Assembly: GCA_008802785.1 (NCBI GenBank) | Contig: VUYT01000061.1 | Coordinates: 1 to 40,190, forward strand | Length of the DNA: 40,190 nucleotides | Origin: Symmetrospora coprosmae | Taxonomy: Eukaryota; Basidiomycota; Cystobasidiomycetes; Symmetrosporaceae | Reading direction: 5' to 3' | In this document: positions 30,592 to 40,190 of the stretch, one piece after another | How the letters are laid out: each line of letters opens with the position of its first letter | Position numbering within the stretch: the stretch's first letter is position 1 | Position numbers and translations under genes: made by a program | The notes under the pieces: model-generated | Database searches by the model: none | Seen by the model: the letters and a program-made list of their open reading frames with translations, nothing else | What the model was told of the DNA's origin: nothing

Positions 30592-31926
30592 ATGTCCACC
30601 TCGGAGCATATCCCCGCGATCTCGTACATCGCCGAGCCTGCGCGTACGTGCTCCCCTCGCTTATTCGTATTCGTCACTACGAACTGACGATTCCGTTCCC
30701 TCGCCCCTAAGTTGTTGTCGGACTCCTTGCCGCCGGTTGCATTGTGAACCGCCGCAAAGTGTCGGAACTCCACGCTCTGCATGACACGCCCCGTCCGGAC
30801 CAGCTTAGCTTGCTAGGCCGATCCGTCCCGGTGCCAGACACAGCACCGTATCGAGACAGACTGGTATCGCGCCTATTGGCACACTTTCCTTTCCTCATGG
30901 AGGTACGCTAGAGAACCCCTCTCTAGCTGACGCGTTGAAATATGCGCTGAACATAGATTCCGGGAACACCAGGTGTGGTACTGGCTCCTCCTCTACTGGA
31001 TCTATCAGCTTGCGAGAGCGGCTCAGGCCGTCTCGATGGGACAGGGAACACGCCAGCTGTCGCAGCAGCACGGGGAGTCGCTTGTCCGGCTTGAGCAGGC
31101 TCTATGGCTCGATGTGGAGTTACCGCTGCAGCGCCTGATCCTCTCTAGTCCCGCTCTGCTTTGGTTCAGTAATAAGGTGGGTTGCAGAGTCTTGACGGTA
31201 TCAGGCGCCAGCTCCGGCAAAGCTCACTCCTCCTCTTCATTCCGCGCAGACGTATGCCATGGTGCACATACCTGCGACCATCGCGTTCCTCGCAGCTGGC
31301 TATCGCACCTTCCCTCCGCTCGCATACCAGCGGATACGGCGTACTCTAGCCCTGTGCAACTGCCTGGCTTTCATCGTCTTCACCCTCTGGCCGTGCATGC
31401 CACCGCGCCTTCTGCCGTTTGAGCAATTTGGCTTCGTGGATACTCTTCACACAGGGAAAGCGGCGTCCATCTGGACGACAAACAAGTTTCAAAATCAGCT
31501 AGCCGCCATGCCTAGCTTGCATTTCGGCTACAGCTTCATCATGTACGTCTTTGCGTGCTCCGCTGTATACGAGACTCGCGGCTAACGAAACTTCTCACTG
31601 CCAGCGGGTTGTCGCTGCGTGTTTACGGTGCCAATGCGGCTGTGCGGTTCTGCGGTCCGGCATACCCGCTCCTTATTTTATTCGTGATCATGGCGACTGC
31701 CAATCACTACCTCCTGGACGCTTTTGGCGGCCTGGCCGTGGCAGTTGTTGCGTACAGACTCAATGGCGCTCTGCTTCGTCTACGTATCGCCGAGGAATGG
31801 GGCTTCTGGCTGTGCGGGATACAGAAGCCTATGGAGCAGGAGGTCTTTGTTCGTTTGATGCAGGACAGGGAGAGGGGCGAGAAGGCAGTGGAAGAGTCGT
31901 TGATGAGATCCAGTCCGACTGTCTAG
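30592..31926 (+). CDS. PAP2-family multipass membrane protein (AUR1/IPC-synthase-like fold)
   Basis: A membrane enzyme of the PAP2 superfamily, in the branch that includes inositol-phosphorylceramide synthases and related uncharacterised fungal proteins. Five exons: 30592-30643, 30712-30902, 30973-31176, 31250-31542, 31605-31926 (353 aa). Motifs: PPRLLP (200-205), MPSLHFGYS with His240, and ANHYLLDAFGG with His281 and Asp285, which fit the catalytic C2/C3 signatures. About six hydrophobic helices are visible, starting with LVVGLLAAGCIV and WYWLLLYWIYQLA. The first intron ends CTAAG (30711); the N-terminal exon MSTSEHIPAISYIAEPA joins in frame. Substrate, lipid phosphate or lipid head-group transfer, cannot be told from sequence. 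Confidence 0.85.
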
Positions 31927-32133
31927 TATGTAACAAGTTACAGTATCCAACCGCAGCATACGAGCCTGTAATGACGGAGCATGCGTTGTCGCGCACGCGA
32001 CGAAGAGGTGCCCAGTCCAGTCCGGAGATCTTTCGCCACATCCGGGCCCAGCTGCTTGTTGTGCTCCATCCATCCAGCACGAGCCTGCTTAGCATATTGA
32101 TCATTGTTACGTCTGTCTTACGGCAGCGTCAGG

Positions 32134-32663
32134 ATGCCCGTACGTCTCTGTCCCGATTCACACGAACGTCAGGACCGGAGTCTCCGAGATGGCTCGGAGG
32201 CGGCTGATGTTATGGGTCATGTCCACTTCCTACGGGCATCGCACACGACGCAATACGTGCCCGTCTCAGGTCAGCGAACATCCGCCATGCCAGACGGAGG
32301 CTTGTGCGATCCAGACATGTCTATCGCGGAATAGCTACAACCAGGAGAAGTGCGACGGTGTCCTCGAGCGCCTTTACGCGTGGTGCGTGCCCGCTCGTCA
32401 TGGAGGGCACACGCACCAGCGCGCGTTTGGCGATGTCTTCGCGCGCGGGTACGACCGAAACGCTGAGCGTTCTTGCTCTCTGATGCAGCTGCGCCGAGAT
32501 GTACAGGCAGAACCCGGCCAAACCCGGAGAGAGCCCTGAGCAAGAGACAGCGAGACTTCGGGCAGGTAAGGGTGAGAAGGGCAGTGACTTTAGCACGGCG
32601 TGTCCGATGCGCAGTGTCGTAGAACGCAAGTGGAAGGATATCCAGGAGAGGCAGAAGCAATGA
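32134..32663 (+). CDS. CMC4: Twin CX9C mitochondrial intermembrane-space protein CMC4
   Basis: A small CHCH protein imported into the mitochondrial intermembrane space by the Mia40 disulfide relay. Exons: 32134-32139, 32270-32382, 32489-32565, 32623-32663 (78 aa). The twin CX9C is exact: Cys9/Cys19 and Cys30/Cys40, with extra Cys14 and Cys41 as in the CMC4/MTCP1 group. Sequence PCQTEACAIQTCLSRNSYN and LYACCAEMY match that family well. The first coding exon is only ATG CCC, spliced at GTACGT to a CTCAG acceptor. An alternative start by reading back into the first intron (MSTSYGHRTRRN...) is possible but would add an odd basic leader. It converges with REX4, 160 bp between stops. Confidence 0.9.
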
Positions 32664-32823
32664 AGACTCGCCCATTGCGCCGAACCGAATCATACTTGAC
32701 AGCCTTGTCCGCGATGTTCGCAATCACACTGCCCGGCAAGGCCCGCTAATCGATTATACAACAACAGCACTGCCAGATCGCTGAGACTGCCGGGTTAGTC
32801 TCTGCCTCGGAGGACCGACTGCC

Positions 32824-34248
32824 TCAGCTGAGAGTCCCGGAACTCCACCAGTCCCGCTGCTTCGAGATTGTCGATGCCAAGCCGAGCGTCCCATTGCCGC
32901 GCGGTGCGGGCCCTCCCTTCATGCGTGGACCGTCGTTCCTCCGTCCCTTGCTACTGCTCCCGCTGGCAGGCGTGTCTCCGACCTCCTTGTTGGCCACCTT
33001 CAATTTGGCCTTCTTGTTAACGGAGTGCCCGCGAAGCGTCGATTCCCAATCCTTCTGCACAGAACGATAGATGGCCATGGTTGCTCTGGCATCTGTCACA
33101 GACGAATGCTCGCCGTCTTGAATGTCGATCCCGCAAGCTTTCTTGGAAAGGTTCTTGAGCGAAGGACGCTTGGTACCAGCGAGCTCCCGCAGCGGCCCGT
33201 ACTTCGACGTGTCGCGAATCTGCGGGCCCGGATGGGACAGCAACAGGACCTGTATACCAAGAGCACGGGCTCTCAGTATGGTCTCTACGAGTGTCGGTCG
33301 AAGAAGCCAATTGCAGCCTCACCTTGAGATCGTTCTGTACGGCGTGTCCGACGAGTATCCGCCCTTTGAGGATGTCTGCGACCTGCTTCTGCACTTCTTC
33401 GTAGGATGGGGCTACCAAGCGTGGACGCAAGTCTTGCATGAGCCGAGTCATTCACTCGGCAGCTGCAAAGCCCGCGCGACCAACCTCCTTTCACGTCTTC
33501 AGGCCTTACGCCCGAGACCCATGTCCGCCAGTCCCCGATGCGCTCGCGTTGCGCAACGAATGTATCGAGGACAATGGCACCGTGAAAGTTGACAATGGAT
33601 ACGCGTGCCAGCGAGTGCTCAGCGTGATCGTTGGGCGGGTCGTAGAGACCGACGAATTCGCAGTCAAGTGAAACGTATTGGCCGGGTCTGAGGGGCAAGG
33701 GAGGGCGACCAATGCCGGGAGCAGGAGGCAATGTGAGCGACCGTCGATGCCGTACACCAATGCACAAGCGCTGTCCTGCTTCGGGCAGGGTGACCCACTC
33801 TCCCCGCGTGCCCGTGACACCATCTTCGCCCAGAAGACGCTCCTTTGCTTTGCCCTTGCCTTTGATGTCGAGAGCCGCTGAAGGTCGCGGATCGAGACCC
33901 TGCCCAGCTTCCTCTGAATGCGATGCTGTTGTACCCCGACTGGTAGCCGTCTCTGCGGAGGCACCGCGCTTGCGCTTCCTGGATGACGATGCTGAAGCCG
34001 AGCCGAGCTCTTGAGCCGCGATAGATACGGGCATGGTCTGCGAGTGGAATGGCGACTGGTCAACTCCGCTGGCTTGCGTACGTGAGGATGTTCCTCCATG
34101 CACTGACTTGTCTGAGCTTCTTCCAGTTTGAGCTCGGTGCCACTGCAGCAGTCGCAAGTGCTGCCGCGGCTGGCTTCGCCTTCCGCTTGCTGGCGGACGT
34201 GGACGCGGACGACCCAGCCGACACCTTCGAGGACGATGCAGATGCCAT
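32824..34248 (-). CDS. REX4: RNA exonuclease 4 (DEDDh 3'-5' exonuclease)
   Basis: A nuclear 3'-5' exonuclease of the REX4 group, linked to pre-rRNA processing. Exons on the minus strand: 34248-34108, 34037-33485, 33411-33323, 33249-32824 (402 aa). The N-terminus is basic and Ser/Lys-rich with SSNWKKLRQ, a recurrent Rex4 motif, and nuclear-localisation-like RKRKRG. The exonuclease domain begins at about 167: VSLDCEFVGL gives Asp172 and Glu174; ARVSIVNFHGAIVLDTFV; GHAVQNDLK gives the third Asp; and GEHSSVTDARATMAIYR gives the His and final Asp. The catalytic set D-E-D-H-D is complete. The lysine-rich C-terminal tail (about 60 residues) is likely disordered. It shares a short divergent promoter with DPH5. 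Confidence 0.95.
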
Positions 34249-34450
34249 CTGGTAATGAGCGCCCAACCGCAGAGCTCCAAGGAGCGTGTCGGTTGCCAGC
34301 TGAAGTGACGCCCGACGCGCTCAGGCGAAATTTAGGGGTGGCGTCGTGACGACCCCGAGGATAGGGGCTTTCTGTGCAGGCTCGTGCTCTCTCGACAACA
34401 GTCTCGCTTCGCAGAGAGCATTCACGCGTACAGTCTCTTGGATCAGCAAG
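34249..34450. promoter_or_regulatory. 202-bp bidirectional promoter of REX4 and DPH5
   Basis: The start codons of the two divergent genes are only 202 bp apart, so their promoters must overlap. No TATA box was found. The interval includes AGGGGTGGCGTCGTGACGAC near 34334, with a TGACG half-site; whether it is functional is unknown. Confidence 0.5.
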
Positions 34451-35679
34451 ATGCTCTACTGTATTGGACTCGGGCTCGGCTCGCCCGAGGATATCACCCT
34501 GCGCGGCCTCAAAGCCATCCAGGGGTGCTCGCGGGTCTACCTCGAGGCCTACACCAGTATCCTCGTCGACGTTGGCTTTTCAGAAGGCGAGGACGATTGC
34601 GGTCAGCAAGGAAGCGGCATAGAGCATCTCGTAAGTGTCTTCGCGCCCATTTGCGATGGTCCTCGCGAAGTGCGATGCCGACCATTCTGACGGACATACA
34701 ATCTTTCCCCATTCTTCCTGCCCGCCCTATAAACACACAGGAAAAGCTATACGGCAAATCCGTCATCGTGGCTGATCGCGACATGGTCGAGATGGAGAGC
34801 GATGCCATCCTGGCCAATGCCGACAATGAGGATGTCGCCTTCTTGGTCGTCGGAGATCCCTTCGGGTGGGCCAACCATTGCGCAGGGAAACGTATCCTGC
34901 ATGTTAGCACAGCAAGCTCATCATACGGTAATCTTCTGCTATTCTCGTAGTGCCACGACACATGCGGACTTGCTGCTGCGAGCCATCGACCTCAAGATCC
35001 CGTATACCGTCATCCACAACGCGTCCATCATGAACGCAGCGGGAGCTTGTGGGCTAGCTCTCTATAACTTTGGTCAGACAATCAGCATACCGTTCTTCAC
35101 GGATAGCTGGCGCCCATCGTCTTGGCTCGACCGGATAGAGGAAAATATCAAGATTGGCTTGCATACCCTGGCTCTTCTCGACATCAAGGTCAAGGAGCAG
35201 AGCGAGGAGAACATGGCCAGGTGAGACTGGAAGCGTACCACCACCTGCACGACTGCGCGCGTAGCGCAGCAAGTTAGAGGAGATTGCTGACCTTCTTCCA
35301 TTCCATCCCGCTTCTCCCCGAAACGCGTTTCTCGCTTGATAGGGGTCGCAAGATCTACGAGCCTGCGCGGTACATGTCTCCTGCTGTCGCACTCGAGCAA
35401 ACGATGTCGTTGCTCGAAGCAGGCGAAGCCCCCTCCCTCATCAAGCCTGAAACGCTCTGCATCACGATCTCCCGCGTTGGGTCAAATACGCAGAAGCTGA
35501 TCGCTGGCTCGCTGAAGGAGCTGTCGGAACTACCAGAAGAAGCGTTCGGCGGACCGCTGCACAGCATGGTCATCCTCGGCAGCAGGCTGCATCCGATGGA
35601 GCGGGATTTCGCGCTGCAATTTGCAGTGGACCGCGCGAGCTGGACGGAGAAGTGCAATGTCTTCTGCGGCAAGGAGTAA
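34451..35679 (+). CDS. DPH5: Diphthine methyl ester synthase
   Basis: The SAM-dependent methyltransferase that methylates the modified histidine of elongation factor 2 during diphthamide synthesis in the cytosol. Exons: 34451-34630, 34741-34865, 34951-35220, 35343-35679 (303 aa, the usual length). Characteristic sequence: [20 protein letters not shown] at the N-terminus, [30 protein letters not shown] (SAM-binding core), [58 protein letters not shown] and [17 protein letters not shown]. All junctions rebuild conserved segments, so the model is secure. It is transcribed divergently from REX4 and followed by ERV2 after 167 bp. Confidence 0.97.
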
Positions 35680-35846
35680 GCGCAGGATGTTGAGCCGGGC
35701 ACGTCGCTTTCATCGAATGGTGTTGTAGGTGTACTTTGAGGGCTGTGGCCATCCCTTGACTGGCAGCAGACGCGCTCTGGCTTGGAGTGGCCCGTCCTCC
35801 TTGCATTCGCACCGCCAACACTCAGAATAGTCCACATTGCAGCAGT

Positions 35847-36964
35847 ATGGCTCGGTGCCGGCTACCGGGGTTTGCGCTTCCCTTCCTCGCGTTCAGCCTG
35901 GTGCTCATTGTCCCGACCCTCATCTGGTTGTCCTTCACGTCGAGCCCTGCGCCTACGGACGACGCGAGGACAGCGGTATCGCTCAATCAGCTCTACGCAG
36001 TTGGCTCCGAGCTCGAGGGCGATGTCATCATGCCAAAGCTGCCCAATGCAACCGCAAAGTAGGCTGCCATGCTGCTCTTGCGGCACTAGACGAGCGTGAG
36101 GGAAGTGCTGACGGCGGCAAATGAACGACGTGCCCAGGGCGGAACTCGGCAGGGCTTCTTGGAAGGTGAGACTTGGCTTCAAAGTGCATCTCTACTACAG
36201 CAGCAATGGCTGAATCGACTCGCATCCGCTGCAGCTCCTCCACACTATGGCTCAACGGTGAGGCTGTTTGCCTGGATGCGCCTGCTCAAGAAGACCATGT
36301 AGGCTCACGTGTGCTTTGAACGCACAGATATCCTGAACATCCGGTGGGTGTCATCACGCGCTAGCACCTCTGCTTCCCGCCGCAGCTGATCCAGAGAGCA
36401 TCCCTCCTCGCAGACTGCCGACGAGAAGGCTGCCTTCCGCAGCTATTTCTACCTCTTTGCGCGGTTGTACCCTTGTGGCGAATGTGCAGCTCACTTCCAG
36501 GCAATGCTGAAGCACCACCCGCCTCAGGTACATGCTGACCTCTCTCTCGCTCAGCATACTTCACGCATACTCTGCGCTGACGTTTCCTTCCGCGCCTGCG
36601 CGTTGGTCAGACATCGTCGAGGAATGCCGCGGCGATGTGGCTGTGCGGACTACATAACCAGGTTAATGTTCGCTTAGGGAAAGACGAGTTTGACTGCTCT
36701 GCGGTGAGTCGCGTATCCAATTTGACAACCAGCGATAAGCTGTCACGAGCTGATGCGTGTATGCCCAGTTGGAGGGATTGTACGACTGTGGCTGCGGTGA
36801 CGAAGGGAAGGCCACATCCAGTAAGTCGGGCTGCTTGCACTCAGATGAAGCGACCTTTGAGCTGATGGTCCGTCCGCATGCTTTCTCCAGCTACTAGCGA
36901 CACGGAGCCGAACCATCAAATGACAGACAGCGTTACTGGCGAAGATCTGATGCCTGGACGTTGA
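35847..36964 (+). CDS. ERV2: FAD-linked sulfhydryl oxidase, ER type
   Basis: An Erv/ALR-family thiol oxidase that makes disulfides using FAD and O2; the N-terminal signal anchor (FALPFLAFSLVLIVPTLIWL, about 9-28) places it in the ER, as Erv2. Eight exons: 35847-36058, 36138-36165, 36235-36257, 36328-36343, 36414-36527, 36611-36703, 36769-36820, 36891-36964 (203 aa). Exons 2-4 are 28, 23 and 16 nt and encode AELGRASWKLLHTMAQRYPE. The active-site pair is Cys114/Cys117 (LYPCGECAAHF); FAD-binding residues lie in MWLCGLHNQVNVRLGK and FDC. The shuttle-type cysteines may be YDCGCGD near 169-171. The end, DSVTGEDLMPGR, recalls the usual Erv2 tail. The small exons are required to keep the conserved helix. 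Confidence 0.93.
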
Positions 36965-37226
36965 CGCATGGCAAGCCGGACGACTGACGTATCTCGTGTT
37001 TGTTGTTGCTACAATGATTTCTGCAGGTCCATAGCTTCTTTGCCTGCAGGACCACTCTGAACACTGACATTCACACCGCGAAGCCTTCATTTACGCATGT
37101 ACCGCTAATCATCCGGGCCAGAATACTAATCGGTTCAAGCTACAAAGCCTAACGCTACACTTGGAGGGAACCTACTATACAGCCCTCCTTCTTGCGGTCT
37201 CATCTACCGCAGATCACACAGGCTGC

Positions 37227-39041
37227 TTAAGATGACCGCCCTCCCTCGATTACCGGATCTTCCTGGCGATATCCGCCTGCTGACCCTGGAGGCGGTGTCT
37301 CGCTTCCTCTGGCTCCCTGATCGATTCGCCACTGGTCAAAATATGATGCAGCCCCACTCTCGCTATATCCGGACCTTCGCCCTTGAGTTCCTGAGGACAC
37401 TACGTCCAGCCTCTCGAACGGCGATAGGAGATCAGGGCAGGATTGGGCCGTCGATGCTGGAGAGTAAGGCGAAGGCATGCCTGGCGTGAAATCCATCGAC
37501 ACTCTGTCGGCAATGTCAAGCAGGAGCCTGATGGGTGGCAGCCGGTTGCTCCTGCGATCCGCGAGGCTACCCTCGGGAGGATTGCTTTCCACGAAAGCAG
37601 CAGACTGCGGTGTCGGTGTGGAGGAAAGGTCGGTGATCTGTCGTACGTATGACGGAGGAAGTGCCACCCCTGTTACGTTGGGCGGAGGGAGGACAGGCGG
37701 CGCCCAGCGCTCTCCTTGGATGTCCGTACCATGATAGGCGCGACCTGGTGTCGACAGCGGCCGTATGGACGCACTGTCCGGTTCCTCCTGCTCCTTCATA
37801 GGCTGCGGCACGTTCATTCTCAACCAGCTGGGGGAGCTTCCATCTCTGGTAGGCGTCGCCACACTGTGCGACGGAAACGCAAACCCCAAGGTAGAGCTTG
37901 GATCTGCCGGCGGCGGTGCCGCAGCTGCGGCCTCCATTGGCGTACTTGCATAACTGGACGGCATGCGGCCAAAGCGCGGGCGGCTCAGCGCGCCGCTAGC
38001 TTCCGGATGCGTCAGACCTCGCAAAACGCTGGGACGGACCGAAAAAGACGAGGCTGTGGCGTCTCGCGTTACCGGCTGTCGGTACGTGGACACTCTACTG
38101 CTTGCGGTCTGTCCATACGGATGTGCTCTTGGCGTCGATACGCCAGACGAGGGTGTACTATCCAGAACGCTCGTACTGAGCGAGCGGCGCCTCCCAGTGT
38201 CGAGGTGAAGCAAATCCAGGGGCAGGCTTCGACCCGCCGGCGGTGGCGACGATGCGGACGCCGGGAAAGGTCCGGCTGTCCAGGCCTCGAAGTAGCTAGT
38301 TGCTTCGCTGCCGCTGGCGCTCGCACTGCTAGTGGCGAGGAAGTCGGTGGGTGAGACCTGAGATTGGAAAGGCTGGTTGTCCCTAGCCCTCTCCGATAGC
38401 CGCGCATGCTGCTGACGTTGCCGATTCGTTCGCTCCTTCGCTCGCCTGTTCTGAAACCAGACCTGACACTCCCGGTTTGTCATGCCTATCTGCGCTCCTA
38501 TCTGATCTCTGACCTCGTATGACGGGGTGTCCGTCTGCTGGAAGAGGCTGACGAGTACGGCCAGCTGTTCAGGAGTAATCCTCTTTCGCTTCGCCTTTGG
38601 CGCCCGCTCGGCGTCCATGGATGAATTGCGAGAGCCAGTCCCTTGAGAGGCGGAAGCTGATGTATTCGAGAGCGATGGCTCCATCATCGAAGATGCGACA
38701 GGCGGGGCCTGTGCGCCAGGGGCGGTTCCTTCTCGCGAAGGTTGCATCGCCGCCTGTGCCGCTCTCGCCGACTCGCAGCTTGATGCACTGGGAAGAATTG
38801 CTGGCGGCCTTTGTGGGGAAGCGGAACCGACTGCGCGGGGGCTCTGAGCCGTGGTATGTACCAGAGCTTGCGGCACGTAGCGGATAGCAGTCGTGACTGC
38901 CGGAAACGTGAATTGCTGAAGACGGGCTAGATATGCAGCGTCTTGCGACCCGTGTGTTGGAGACGGAGCGCAGCGAAAGCTGCTTGGATACAGGCCGTTC
39001 GATTGGACCTGCGGAAATGGTATACGGGGTTGCTGAAGCAT
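37227..39041 (-). CDS. Homeodomain transcription factor
   Basis: A nuclear DNA-binding protein with one homeodomain at about residues 150-207 (nucleotides about 38421-38597): KRKRITPEQLAVLVSLFQQT in helix 1, SYEVRDQIGAQIGMTNRECQ, then VWFQNRRAKERTNRQ in the recognition helix, with the usual W, F, N and R. It is a typical 60-residue domain, not TALE. Flanks are Ser/Pro/Gln/Ala-rich and disordered. From the ATG at 39041 the protein has 604 aa. The frame stays open upstream and could be joined to an exon ending at 39163 (donor GTGAGC) through an acceptor before 39120, so the true N-terminus may lie further upstream. Family: fungal homeobox regulators (Phx1/Yox1/Hom1 class); the exact orthologue is not determined. 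Confidence 0.9.
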   Translation of the reverse strand: MLQQPRIPFPQVQSNGLYPSSFRCAPSPTHGSQDAAYLARLQQFTFPAVTTAIRYVPQALVHTTAQSPRAVGSASPQRPPAILPSASSCESARAAQAAMQPSREGTAPGAQAPPVASSMMEPSLSNTSASASQGTGSRNSSMDAERAPKAKRKRITPEQLAVLVSLFQQTDTPSYEVRDQIGAQIGMTNRECQVWFQNRRAKERTNRQRQQHARLSERARDNQPFQSQVSPTDFLATSSASASGSEATSYFEAWTAGPFPASASSPPPAGRSLPLDLLHLDTGRRRSLSTSVLDSTPSSGVSTPRAHPYGQTASSRVSTYRQPVTRDATASSFSVRPSVLRGLTHPEASGALSRPRFGRMPSSYASTPMEAAAAAPPPADPSSTLGFAFPSHSVATPTRDGSSPSWLRMNVPQPMKEQEEPDSASIRPLSTPGRAYHGTDIQGERWAPPVLPPPNVTGVALPPSYVRQITDLSSTPTPQSAAFVESNPPEGSLADRRSNRLPPIRLLLDIADRVSMDFTPGMPSPYSPASTAQSCPDLLSPFERLDVVSSGTQGRRSGYSESGAASYFDQWRIDQGARGSETPPPGSAGGYRQEDPVIEGGRSS

Positions 39042-39163
39042 AGCCTGGGTAGAGCTGGGAGGTTGGCGTGCGACAAGCTGCGCCGGATGGAGGGAGCCTC
39101 TGTTCAGCCCATCTGAATCTCTGTTGAGTGTCAAGTAACGACAGACAGGAACTTCCGCTCACT

Positions 39164-40190
39164 TCTGTGCAGATGCGAACTGTTGCTCTATTGCTCGTCC
39201 GGACAGCGGAAACCCTCGAAGTGCTATGGGGTGGGCGAAAGTATCGCTAGTTCGGGTCGCGATGGTGAAGCGGAGCGAAGATAGCCAGTTATGAGTAGTC
39301 AAGAACGCGATCCGCTTGCCGGCGTGAGATATCGCTCTTTGTGGCACCCCTGGATAATGTCGCAGCAGGCGACGTGGGTGGTCGCCGAGATTCCAAATAA
39401 GCTGAGCACGGCAGGATAGACACGTCCGGTTGTCGGAGATGCGCCTGCTGCTCGTGGCGTTGTGTGTTTTGGCGTCCTGCTCTGTGCTGAGTTGCCCTGA
39501 GCGGGTCAGATCGTCTCGAGATCTTCAGATCCAAGTCATACCTTGCACGGCATGGTGTGGGCTGGAAGTGCTCGACGGCGTGGCGATGTGGCCGATAAAG
39601 CCAGAGCAAGAGAAGCAGGGTATCGAGGGCACAGGCGTCCGAAGAGACTGCGGGAGCAATCAATCTGAGGTCAAGATGCTGGCAGCTGCGATATACTCGG
39701 GCTCGGGCGTTCCAACGGATGGGCGACCGTCGTGCTCGGCCCCATCAGCTGCGGTCTGACTTGCTCTGCCTTGCCGCTGCCTGCTGATGCCCCTTCCCGC
39801 TCTGTGGGCCGTGGCCCGTTATGCTCATTTTGCGGGGGCCACGCGACTGCCGCTCCGATCAGGCACAGGCGCAATCTGTCATCCACGTGGGCCATATCGC
39901 CGGCCAGACACATGGCGCCGGAGCCGTGCTGACAGGACATGGGCAGAAAGCTTATTGAACACCAGGTCCAAGAGCAGGTCATGTCATTGATCGACTTCCT
40001 GGACGTGAGATGCCGGACCCACAAGAAAGGGCGGCGGGTTCTGCGCTCCCTTCCTCCTTCCTGACCCTCCCGCCTCGAGTTGCCAATAACTGCGAGGGAA
40101 AGCAGACCGCTGCTACAGTCAAACCTGTGATAATGAATAGCTGTGCAAAGTGATAGACTGTGGAAAATAATGGCAAATCCCGGGATTCTC
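39164..40190. other. Upstream region of the homeobox gene; no secure gene
   Basis: Likely promoter and 5' leader of the homeobox gene. A minus-strand open frame (about 39347-39163) lacks an ATG but could be a 5' exon. On the plus strand, 39439-39759 encodes 106 residues starting MRLLLVALCVLASCSVLSC, which resembles a secretion signal, but the rest has no coding character and the frame may be chance. Confidence 0.4.

Noticed and set aside
32271-32723. Minus-strand frame of 150 codons over CMC4
   Set aside because: The plus strand has an exact twin CX9C protein with clean splice junctions, so this is a shadow.
1-40190. Mobile elements, virus-like elements, CRISPR arrays, rRNA
   Set aside because: I saw no transposase, reverse transcriptase, integrase or capsid motifs, no long terminal repeats, no spaced direct-repeat array and no rRNA-like sequence.

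Overview
This window is nuclear DNA from a fungus, most likely a GC-rich basidiomycete (Ustilaginomycotina or Pucciniomycotina are my best guesses; the sequence alone does not settle it). Signs are very intron-dense genes with short GT-AG introns (mostly 45-145 nt, donors GTGAGT/GTACGT, branch motif CTGAC), and fungal families such as CFEM cell-surface proteins, PHO85-type cyclins, Erv2, Dph5 and an Adp1-like ABC transporter. Exon joins were derived by hand, using splice consensus, reading phase and protein family; all protein lengths follow from those models.

Layout: 2-446 (+) 3' end of an unidentified gene; 447-2746 mostly non-coding, with a palindromic tandem repeat and a decayed gene trace on the minus strand; 2747-4171 (+) PHO85-type cyclin; 4758-5947 (-) GNAT acetyltransferase; 6088-6592 (-) possible small spliced gene; 6759-8941 (+) TPR phosphatase PP5/Ppt1; 9668-10416 and 10942-11911 (+) two tandem CFEM GPI-anchored proteins; 12059-14840 (-) large disordered protein; 15251-18843 (+) Adp1-like ABCG transporter; 19033-20350 (+) second PHO85/PHO80-type cyclin; 20564-24490 (-) PMR1-type Golgi Ca2+/Mn2+ pump; 24923-26052 (+) MoCF/CinA-domain protein; 26344-26541 (+) tiny TOM6-like membrane protein; 27009-28241 (+) orphan disordered protein; 28652-29829 (-) AIM6-like phosphodiesterase; 30592-31926 (+) PAP2-type membrane phosphatase/transferase; 32134-32663 (+) twin CX9C protein CMC4; 32824-34248 (-) exonuclease REX4; 34451-35679 (+) diphthine synthase DPH5; 35847-36964 (+) ER sulfhydryl oxidase ERV2; 37227-39041 (-) homeodomain factor; 39164-40190 upstream region of that gene.

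Most genes are single-copy housekeeping functions with no shared pathway. Loose themes are the secretory pathway and cell surface (PMR1, ERV2, ABC transporter, CFEM pair, PAP2 protein), thiol oxidation (ERV2 in the ER, CMC4 of the mitochondrial intermembrane space) and translation/ribosome biogenesis (REX4 and DPH5 share a 202-bp divergent promoter). I saw no transposon, virus-like element, CRISPR array, rRNA or tRNA gene. I do not see a convincing new multi-gene system. The best leads are the CFEM pair, in which the second copy has Asn at the expected heme-ligand Asp; repeated AAG 3' splice sites; very small exons; and a His-rich cytosolic loop in the PMR1 pump.
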